NCBI GenBank assembly: GCA_902796705.1 | Contig: CADBQF010000388.1 | Location: 1-6,140, forward strand | Length of the DNA: 6,140 nt | Origin: Ruminococcus flavefaciens | GTDB lineage: Bacteria; Bacillota; Clostridia; Oscillospirales; Ruminococcaceae | Direction: 5' to 3' | Shown: piece after piece, positions 1 through 4,360 of the stretch | Position numbering within the stretch: position 1 is the stretch's first letter | Layout of the letters: each line of letters opens with the position of its first letter | The notes under the pieces: generated by a model | What the model was told of the DNA's origin: nothing | What the model saw: only the letters and a program-made list of their open reading frames with translations | Databases searched by the model: none | Made by a program: the position numbers and the translations under genes

Positions 1-3
1 AAA

Positions 4-120
4 TTATCGTTGGTGTCCCTGTCAGGAAAAAATCATGTTAAAAGTCTTTGGAAGGGGGTGTGGGGGAGAACCTTTCCTCAGAAAGGTTTCCCCCACGAAA
101 AGGAGAGGACACCCCGATAA
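4..120 (-). repeat. Structured intergenic element, copy 1
   Basis: Seen: a core hairpin at 60-96 has arms 60-76 and 81-96, which are 16 base pairs with a single unpaired G at 68 and a CTCA loop. It is enclosed by an outer inverted repeat: TTATCG (4-9) plus GGTGTCC (12-18) pairs with GGACACC (107-113) plus CGATAA (115-120). Read on the minus strand it lies 3' of terL, 24 bases past the stop, and continues into a tail with CCCTTCC and ending CCTGAC (26-21). The same core and tail recur at 6063-6139. There is no U run after the hairpin, so it is not a standard intrinsic terminator. It could be a miniature mobile element, a REP-like repeat or a 3' untranslated RNA element. Confidence 0.7.
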
Positions 121-144
121 GTACCGGTCATTGGTTGAACGGTG

Positions 145-1389
145 TCAGCGTGGTATGGACATTACTATGAGGGAATCTTCGTTTGTTTTTCCGAAAGCGT
201 CGGCGGCGAAATATCTCATATCGTCCATAGCGTGGTCATTCTCCTTGACGGGAGCGTCATTGGGAGAGCGTTCGTTCCAGCAGTAGAGGGAAAATTCCCT
301 GATGATGTCACGGCACGAGCTGTGGAACTTCATTTTCCCCTGACGCAGGGCATTGCTTACGGTACGGATACCGGTGATAACGTCGTTATCGGCTCTGACC
401 GCCCGGAATCTGCCGTGTCTGCGGATACACTCGATAAAACTTGCGGCAGAGGGATCGACGATGACTTTTTCGATGACTCTGTTTCCGGCAAGTTCTTCCA
501 GGGCGGCATAATGTTCCTCGTCGGTGCGGGATATCCCCTCTTTTTTAGAGGAATAGTAATATTCCTTCAATCTGTACCAGACACCTCTGCTGAGTCCCCA
601 CAGACCGAACGAGGACGGGTTGACCGTTCCGTAATCGCATGAAATGATGAATCTTTCGCAGCATATCTCCTCATCGAAGACGAGGTGAGAGCCGAACATC
701 GGATAGACGAGGCCCTGCGAGCCAGTCCACCTGCCGAGGACGAATCTCTCATAGAAAACGCCTGAATAGAGCCTTTTGTAACGCTCCCTGACGGCTTCTG
801 AGAGCGAGGGATTGTCGTCCATAGTGAAATGGATATACAACGCCCTCTTTTCGGCGGCTTTTTTTATCCACTCATTGTAGAACCAGTGAGCCGGATTTCC
901 GGGATTGCAGTTGAACCACATTTTCGAGCCGGCGACGGAGCATCTTGCAAGAGCCTGCTCGACGAACGACCTCGGCATGAGAGCGGCTTCATCGAAGAAC
1001 ACGCCCGAAAGCGTCATTCCCTGAATGAGAGCCGCCGAACCCTCGTCCTTTCCGCCGAAGAGATAGAACCTGTTCGTTCTTCCGGCGAACGTGATATCGA
1101 TGTAACTGCGGCTGACTTTCTCACAGCAGATGAAGCCGTATCCGCCCAGTACCGGCAGGAGCGGAGCGATGACGTTTCTTCGCAGGGAAGTGACGGTCTT
1201 TCCGCAAATTGCGAAATATCCGCCGGAAAATCTTATCGATGCCCAGAAGACGAATCCGAGCGACATCGAGAGCGTTTTTCCGCTCCTGACCGCCCCGTCG
1301 CATATAACAGCGTCCATATCCCTGTAAGCCGGAGAATTCCACCAGTTCATAGTGAGTTTCTGTTTAGGAGAGAGCCGGATCATCTTCAT
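145..1389 (-). CDS. terL: Phage terminase large subunit, PBSX type
   Basis: This is the DNA-packaging motor of a tailed phage: an N-terminal ATPase drives DNA translocation into the prohead and a C-terminal RNase H-like nuclease cuts the concatemer. Visible motifs in the 414 residues are Walker A GAVRSGKT (32-39), Walker B VFFDEA (130-135), the coupling-type segment FNCNPGNPAHWFY (159-171), and candidate nuclease acidic residues D252 (in CDYG), D312 (in VDPSA) and D389/D390 (in HAMDDMRYF). The length matches intact PBSX-like large subunits, with no internal stop or frameshift. The start is the first ATG, with an AGGAGG-type site about 9 bases upstream, inside the end of terS; a second Met at codon 3 is too far from it. 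No portal gene begins in the 144 bases downstream, where one is expected in a phage; instead there is the repeat element at 4-120. The gene is probably part of a prophage remnant. The family call is firm; current activity is unknown. Confidence 0.93.
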   Translation of the reverse strand: MKMIRLSPKQKLTMNWWNSPAYRDMDAVICDGAVRSGKTLSMSLGFVFWASIRFSGGYFAICGKTVTSLRRNVIAPLLPVLGGYGFICCEKVSRSYIDITFAGRTNRFYLFGGKDEGSAALIQGMTLSGVFFDEAALMPRSFVEQALARCSVAGSKMWFNCNPGNPAHWFYNEWIKKAAEKRALYIHFTMDDNPSLSEAVRERYKRLYSGVFYERFVLGRWTGSQGLVYPMFGSHLVFDEEICCERFIISCDYGTVNPSSFGLWGLSRGVWYRLKEYYYSSKKEGISRTDEEHYAALEELAGNRVIEKVIVDPSAASFIECIRRHGRFRAVRADNDVITGIRTVSNALRQGKMKFHSSCRDIIREFSLYCWNERSPNDAPVKENDHAMDDMRYFAADAFGKTNEDSLIVMSIPR

Positions 1390-1885
1390 CGTTTCCGCCC
1401 TCCTCTGCGGAAGAGAGCAACGCCCCGATAAGGCCTGCCGCCTTGTCCCTGTCGGAGAAAGCGTTCTCCAGCTCCCAGAGTTTTTCGAGAGCTTTGAGCC
1501 TGTCGAAGAACTTTATCTCCACGCCGCCGCCCTTGACACGCTTTATCTCTGACACATTGAAGAGGTCGAGACTCCGCATGACTTCCGGTGAGGGAAGTTC
1601 GTCAGCGAAAGCGAGAGCCGCCGCATCTGAACAGCTCCCGAAAGCGAGCCTGCGAAGTCCGGAGATGATGCCGCCCTGATCTGAGAGCGACTCTCTCATA
1701 CTGCCGATGAGCCGCCTGCACCTGCCGGAAGCAAGGAGCTTCATGCCCTCCTCACAAGCCGTTTCGGGAGAATACCCTGCTCTGACAGCCGCCTCCGCCG
1801 CATTGCCGAGGATAACATACCAGCAGCAGAAAGAATAAGTCTTAGAAAATTTCTGACAGTCTGACAAATTAATGCCCCCTTTCAT
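1364..1885 (-). CDS. terS: Phage terminase small subunit
   Basis: This protein recognises the packaging site and hands DNA to the large subunit. The N-terminal region has the small-terminase DNA-binding signature NAAEAAVRAGYSPETA (about residues 28-43), as in phages that begin with a 'QKKF...GNATEAAIRAGYS'-like segment. The C-terminal part ends with a helical stretch EIKFFDRLKALEKLWELE (123-140), then an acidic tail. It overlaps terL by 26 bases, which suggests translational coupling. Start choice is uncertain. The ATG at 1885 has a G-rich run upstream, but a TTG at 1867 (codon 7) is preceded at good spacing by AAAGGGGG and would give MSDCQKF, closer to family N-termini. Transcription may start near 2087 from the leftward promoter at 2094-2121, giving a leader of about 200 bases with a large hairpin. 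The call rests on the N-terminal motif and on adjacency to terL. Confidence 0.82.
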   Translation of the reverse strand: MKGGINLSDCQKFSKTYSFCCWYVILGNAAEAAVRAGYSPETACEEGMKLLASGRCRRLIGSMRESLSDQGGIISGLRRLAFGSCSDAAALAFADELPSPEVMRSLDLFNVSEIKRVKGGGVEIKFFDRLKALEKLWELENAFSDRDKAAGLIGALLSSAEEGGNDEDDPALS

Positions 1886-1911
1886 CGTGAACCACCCCCC
1901 CTATTTAAAAT

Positions 1912-1986
1912 GGGGGCAACGTCCGCAGAGTGACGCAACAGCTCCGCTCCGGAGTCGCTCCCGCTGTTGCAGCGGACGTTTTCCCC
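1912..1986 (-). other. Long hairpin in the terS leader
   Basis: Seen: nested perfect arms GGGG (1912-1916 region) with CCCC (1983-1986), AACGTCCGC (1918-1926) with GCGGACGTT (1972-1980), GCAACAGC (1935-1942) with GCTGTTGC (1963-1970), and a small TCCG-CTC-CGGA hairpin inside. It lies 27 bases upstream of the terS ATG. In the minus-strand RNA, the C run at 1912-1916 could instead pair with the G run just before terS (about 1894-1900), so two folds compete near the ribosome binding site. Whether it is a regulatory leader or an inserted palindromic repeat cannot be settled from one copy. Confidence 0.7.
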
Positions 1987-2010
1987 AAACCCCTTTCGAC
2001 TCCCGTTATG

Positions 2011-2028
2011 ACGGCTTCGCCGTTTTTT
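2011..2028 (+). terminator. Rightward intrinsic terminator without an obvious gene
   Basis: The stem ACGGC (2011-2015), loop TTC and GCCGT (2019-2023) run into six T residues and a further long T-rich stretch to about 2055. On the + strand this is a typical intrinsic terminator. No rightward gene lies upstream in the window, since terS and terL run leftward. It may stop antisense transcription coming through the terminase genes, or protect the tetR promoter that begins at 2062. Confidence 0.6.
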
Positions 2029-2061
2029 ATTTTATTTTTTTCTTTTTTCTTTTTGCCTTAA

Positions 2062-2090
2062 TTGACATCATCATCTCAATACTGTATAAT
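2062..2090 (+). promoter_or_regulatory. Consensus sigma-A promoter for the TetR gene
   Basis: The -35 is TTGACA (2062-2067), the spacer is exactly 17 bases, and the -10 is TATAAT (2085-2090). The start would be near 2097, giving a leader of about 90 bases before the ATG at 2188. The -10 is the left arm of the dyad TATAAT-ACA-ATTATA (2085-2099), a possible site for autorepression by the TetR protein. The promoter overlaps a leftward promoter. Confidence 0.85.
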
Positions 2091-2093
2091 ACA

Positions 2094-2121
2094 ATTATAA
2101 CAAAAAAAAGTGCCTTTTCAA
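2094..2121 (-). promoter_or_regulatory. Probable leftward promoter toward terS
   Basis: On the minus strand there is TTGAAA (2121-2116), a 16-base spacer and TATAAT (2099-2094). Transcription would start near 2087 and run into terS. It is the only good sigma-A-like match found upstream of terS. It collides with the rightward tetR promoter, so the two probably cannot be occupied together. The match is sequence-based only, and an AT-rich region can produce it by chance. Confidence 0.45.
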
Positions 2122-2132
2122 TAAGCACTTTT
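2102..2132 (-). terminator. Leftward terminator-like hairpin upstream of terS
   Basis: AAAAGTGC (2106-2113) and GCACTTTT (2125-2132) form an 8-base stem with an 11-base loop. On the minus strand the stem is followed by U residues (complement of the A run at 2102-2105, which joins the A-rich arm). It would stop leftward read-through from the rplJL side before terS. In the tetR leader it would form a hairpin ending in four T residues, a weaker signal. It also contains the -35 of the leftward promoter. Confidence 0.45.
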
Positions 2133-2187
2133 CCACACACGTCGCTTATGCTACACATATCTAAAATTGTCGTTCGGGAGGTATCTC

Positions 2188-2721
2188 ATGGATCTCAGAG
2201 TCGAAAAAACCAAAAGAAATATCATCAACGCTTTCCTGCAATTAAGGTCAAAACTGCCTGTTGAAAAGATCACCGTCAAGGAGCTTTCCTCGCTCGCCCA
2301 GATAAACAAGGCTACGTTCTATCTGCATTATCACGATATCTACGACCTCTCCGAATCGCTCGAACTCGATACCGTCCTCTCGGTGCTGAATTCTATCGAA
2401 CACCCGGAATTTATTTTCAATGACAACAGAAAATTCGTCAGAGAACTGACTATCTCTTTCGCTTCAAATGAGCAGATGATAAAGACGCTGTTCGAGGGAA
2501 CTCGCAGCAGCAGTTTCATGACTATCTTCGAGAGAGAGCTTATGAAGCTGATAAAAACGGCTCACCCCGATTTTGAGCCTTCAACAGATGACAGGATGCT
2601 CCTGACGTTTCTCATCACAGGAGGTTATTACACCTATTTCAAATACTGCGATCACGGGATAAAAGCCGTTCTTGAACTATTGGAAAAACTGACCGAAAAT
2701 CTCGAACGGTCTGATGTTTAA
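2188..2721 (+). CDS. TetR/AcrR-family transcriptional regulator
   Basis: A 177-residue DNA-binding repressor-type protein; its ligand and targets are not identifiable from sequence. The N-terminal helix RVEKTKRNIINAFLQL (4-19) is followed by the TetR helix-turn-helix, about ITVKELSSLAQINKATFYLHYHD (28-50), with the family ending FYxHYxD. The C-terminal ligand/dimer domain is divergent but ends with a hydrophobic helix region, FLITGGYYTYFKYC, seen in short TetR proteins. The start is the ATG at 2188, with GGGAGG 6 bases upstream; the in-frame TTG at 2167 has no such support. It has its own consensus promoter at 2062-2090 and converges with rplL. No efflux or enzyme gene sits beside it; the closest potential target is the terS promoter region that it shares. 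Confidence 0.88.
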   Translation: MDLRVEKTKRNIINAFLQLRSKLPVEKITVKELSSLAQINKATFYLHYHDIYDLSESLELDTVLSVLNSIEHPEFIFNDNRKFVRELTISFASNEQMIKTLFEGTRSSSFMTIFERELMKLIKTAHPDFEPSTDDRMLLTFLITGGYYTYFKYCDHGIKAVLELLEKLTENLERSDV

Positions 2722-2762
2722 GAACCTGTTCATGCACCCCTTTTCCATAGTCTGTAGGACAT

Positions 2763-2794
2763 AAAAAAACTGCTGTACCGGAGTACAGCAGTTT
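2763..2794 (-). terminator. Intrinsic terminator of rplJL
   Basis: On the minus strand a perfect 12-base stem (arms 2783-2794 and 2767-2778) with a TCCG tetraloop is followed by a U run (complement of A 2763-2769). It begins 19 bases after the rplL stop. It ends the ribosomal transcript, so rpoB is not part of this transcription unit. The T-poor opposite side makes it at best a weak terminator for the TetR gene. Confidence 0.9.
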
Positions 2795-2813
2795 ATTATT
2801 GAGAAGTAAATGA

Positions 2814-3188
2814 TTACTTGATCTCGATAGTTGCACCAGCAGCCTCGAACTTCTCTTTGATCTCGTTAGCCTCTGCCTCTGAAACGCCTTCCTTGATAGC
2901 CTTAGGAGCTGACTCAACAACTTCCTTAGCTTCCTTGAGGCCGAGACCGAGAACTTCCTTAGCAACCTTGATAACAGCCATTTTAGCGTCACCAAATGAA
3001 GTAAGAACTACGTCGAACTCTGTCTTAGCAGCAGCAGTGTCAGCAGCACCTGCACCAGCACCGGGAGCAGCAGCAACTACAGCAGTTACGCCGAATTCCT
3101 CCTGGATTGCGTCTACAAGCTCAGCAAGCTCGAGAACGGAAAGAGTCTTGATATCTTCAACAAATTTAGTTATCTTCTCTGAAGCCAT
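2814..3188 (-). CDS. rplL: 50S ribosomal protein L7/L12
   Basis: This is the flexible stalk protein of the large ribosomal subunit. Dimers bind L10 and recruit the GTPase factors EF-Tu, EF-G, IF2 and RF3. The 124-residue product shows the full family layout: N-terminal dimerisation domain (about 1-33, with [20 protein letters not shown]), an Ala/Gly hinge (about 35-55) and a C-terminal factor-binding domain (about 56-124) with the conserved [20 protein letters not shown] segment. The start is the ATG at 3188, preceded by AAAGGAGA at about 7-8 bases. It lies 87 bases after rplJ in the same transcript and ends at a strong terminator. The codons are those of a highly expressed gene. Confidence 0.98.
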   Translation of the reverse strand: MASEKITKFVEDIKTLSVLELAELVDAIQEEFGVTAVVAAAPGAGAGAADTAAAKTEFDVVLTSFGDAKMAVIKVAKEVLGLGLKEAKEVVESAPKAIKEGVSEAEANEIKEKFEAAGATIEIK

Positions 3189-3218
3189 GATAATGATCTC
3201 CTTTATAAAATATTTTTT

Positions 3219-3254
3219 CCGGAAAGTACCGGTATTCATGCCGCATTTAAGCGG
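3219..3254 (-). other. Hairpins between rplJ and rplL
   Basis: In the 87-base gap there are two short inverted repeats on the transcript: CCGC (3254-3251) with GCGG (3244-3241), and CCGG (3232-3229) with CCGG (3222-3219), the latter followed by an A/U-rich stretch before the rplL ribosome binding site. They could influence the L12:L10 output ratio (four or more L12 per L10) through processing or translation, but stems of four base pairs are weak evidence. Confidence 0.35.
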
Positions 3255-3275
3255 TGTGTGAAAGTCAGGCAGCTA

Positions 3276-3788
3276 TTATGCAGCTTCTTCTGACTTCTTG
3301 TCTGCAACAGCCTTGAGTGTAGCAGCGAGTTTCTGGAGCGGTCCCTGAAGAGAACCAACGAGCTGAGCGAGGAGTGTATCCTTTGACGGGATCTTGGAAA
3401 GAGCGATAACTCCTGCCTGATCGTAAACTACTCCCTCAACAAAACCAGCCTTGAGGTTGAACTTTTCGTCGCCTGCTTTTTCAGCAAACTTACCGAGGAT
3501 CCTTGCAGGAGCAGTCTGATCGTCATTAGAAAGAGCGATAGCTGTTGTGCCGTTGAGAGCTTCCTCAAATCCTTCGATACCGCAGTTCTGGAAAGCACGG
3601 AGAAGAAGTGTGTTCTTCTCTACGAAGTAGTTTACACCAGCCTCACGAAGCTCCTTTCTGAGCTTTGTATCCTCCTCAACGGTGATTCCCTTATAATCAA
3701 CGAGAACACCTGCAACAGCACCCTTGATGAGGTCAGTGAGCTGATCTACCTTAGCCTTCTTAGCTTCAAGTACAGCATTGCTTGGCAT
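3276..3788 (-). CDS. rplJ: 50S ribosomal protein L10
   Basis: L10 anchors the L7/L12 stalk to 23S rRNA near L11 and, as the L10-L12 complex, represses its own mRNA. The 170-residue product has the conserved rRNA-binding region VDYKGITVEEDTKLRKELR (30-48) and YFVEKNTLLLRA (54-65). The C-terminal helix (about 135-165, LLAQLVGSLQGPLQKLAATL) is where L12 dimers dock. The start is the ATG at 3788, preceded by CGGAGGTG at about 8 bases; the longer reading frame upstream runs through the leader and its attenuator and is not real. It is the first gene of the rplJ-rplL unit. rplK and rplA are not upstream: the neighbour there is an unrelated divergent gene. Confidence 0.98.
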   Translation of the reverse strand: MPSNAVLEAKKAKVDQLTDLIKGAVAGVLVDYKGITVEEDTKLRKELREAGVNYFVEKNTLLLRAFQNCGIEGFEEALNGTTAIALSNDDQTAPARILGKFAEKAGDEKFNLKAGFVEGVVYDQAGVIALSKIPSKDTLLAQLVGSLQGPLQKLAATLKAVADKKSEEAA

Positions 3789-3969
3789 TGTGTATTCACC
3801 TCCGAATAATTTGTGATCGTATCCGAAGTGCAAAAAAGTCCTTCTCCGACAGCACGGAAAAGGACAATGATGATTCATAAAAAAACTATCAATTGCAATT
3901 CCTCGGCGGGCCTTACAGATCAGAGATCATGCCTGCTGTCTTTAGAATACGATATTGCTGTATCACAGC
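3789..3969 (-). promoter_or_regulatory. L10-type ribosomal leader of rplJL
   Basis: The leader of about 180 bases, starting near 3969, opens with hairpin GCTG-TGATA-CAGC (3969-3957). It then carries GACAGCAGGC (3940-3931) and GCCCGCCGAGG (3911-3901), which resemble the conserved core recognised by the L10-L12 complex in bacterial rplJL leaders. An intrinsic terminator follows (3865-3832). In Bacillus this leader type works by attenuation: L10-L12 binding favours the terminator. A possible antiterminator pairing here is GAGGA of the core with UCCUU in the terminator's first arm. The leader assignment comes from position and core motif; the antiterminator is inference. Confidence 0.82.
3832..3865 (-). 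terminator. Attenuator terminator in the rplJ leader
   Basis: On the minus strand GTCCTTTTCCG (3865-3855) pairs with CGGAGAAGGAC (3848-3838) over 11 positions with one G-U pair, has a 6-base loop, and is followed by six U (3837-3832). It lies 44 bases upstream of the rplJ start and downstream of the promoter, so it can only act as a conditional terminator. Confidence 0.88.
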
Positions 3970-3975
3970 TTTTAA

Positions 3976-4027
3976 ATTATACCACGCCGCCGGGCGTTTG
4001 TCAAGAGGCAGGAGATATTTTTTTTAT
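3976..4027 (-). promoter_or_regulatory. Consensus rplJL promoter with A-rich upstream tract
   Basis: On the minus strand the -35 is TTGACA (4004-3999), the spacer is exactly 17 bases and GC-rich, and the -10 is TATAAT (3981-3976); the start is near 3969. An uninterrupted A run (complement of T 4018-4025) sits about 14-21 bases behind the -35, in the region bound by the RNA polymerase alpha subunit, so it may be an UP element. This fits a strongly expressed ribosomal unit. Confidence 0.92.
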
Positions 4028-4251
4028 TTAATAAATACACAGCACGGTCGGCGGTCAGGCATTCCCTACAGTTTTCCATTGCTGCGGTCTGAGCGAAGGA
4101 AGACTACCGCCCCGTAAATAATAAGCGAGCGAAGCAAGCGACAACGGACAAAGCGGTTCCGTTGTGTACCGAACGAAGTGAGGATTTCACAACGCACACT
4201 CTGTGCAAGCTGGCTTCAGCTTGTGTGGAAGTTGACAAAAAAACAGGGGTT
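4028..4251. other. Gene-free region with purine motifs and inverted repeats
   Basis: No convincing gene is present on either strand. Three copies of the motif GARCGAAGNRAG occur: GAGCGAAGGAAG (4091-4102), GAGCGAAGCAAG (4127-4138) and GAACGAAGTGAG (4171-4182). Around them are complementary arms: GCGGT (4084-4088), ACCGC (4106-4110), GCGGT (4153-4157); ACAACGGA (4141-4148) with TCCGTTGT (4158-4165); CGTTGTG (4160-4166) with CACAACG (4188-4194); and CAAGCTG-GCTT-CAGCTTG (4206-4223). It lies between two divergent promoters and is not transcribed from either of them. It could be a repeat cluster, a protein-binding region or an unrecognised RNA. Confidence 0.55.
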
Positions 4252-4288
4252 TTTTGATATCAAAATTATTTCATATCAATATTGACAT
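4252..4288. promoter_or_regulatory. Two AT-rich palindromes next to the zinc-ribbon gene promoter
   Basis: A perfect 14-base palindrome TTTTGATATCAAAA occupies 4252-4265. A second, TCAATATTGA (4276-4285), extends to 16 bases with one mismatched pair (4273-4288) and covers most of the -35 hexamer. The centres are 22 bases apart, about two DNA turns. They could be operators for a regulator bound on one DNA face; chance is possible in AT-rich sequence. Confidence 0.4.
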
Positions 4289-4310
4289 ATTCCGGCAATA
4301 GTTGTATAAT
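4282..4310 (+). promoter_or_regulatory. Consensus promoter of the zinc-ribbon membrane protein gene
   Basis: TTGACA (4282-4287), a 17-base spacer and TATAAT (4305-4310). The start is near 4317. The short leader has a 7-base hairpin (AAGATTC 4324-4330 with GAGTCTT 4336-4342, one G-U pair), then GGAGG (4350-4354) 6 bases before the ATG. Confidence 0.9.
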
Positions 4311-4360
4311 TATAGTATATCACAAGATTCTTAAAGAGTCTTATATTATGGAGGTTATTT

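Noticed and set aside
829..1431. 200-codon open frame on the + strand opposite terL/terS
   Set aside because: It is antisense to well-supported terminase motifs, and its product resembles no known protein; it is a shadow of a GC-biased gene.
1886..2060. Small RNA on the + strand made of the hairpin 1912-1986 and the terminator 2011-2028
   Set aside because: No credible + strand promoter was found between 1840 and 1912; possible only if transcription enters from further left.
2814..3261. 147-codon + strand frame opposite rplL
   Set aside because: Its Ser/Ala-rich product is the complement of the Ala-rich L7/L12 gene.
3789..3878. Extended N-terminus for L10
   Set aside because: It would translate through the leader attenuator; the ATG at 3788 has the ribosome binding site and the family N-terminus.
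4232..4259. A second TTGACA upstream of the zinc-ribbon gene as an extra promoter
   Set aside because: The best -10 at 16-17 bases is TTGATA or TGATAT, a poor match beside the exact promoter at 4282.
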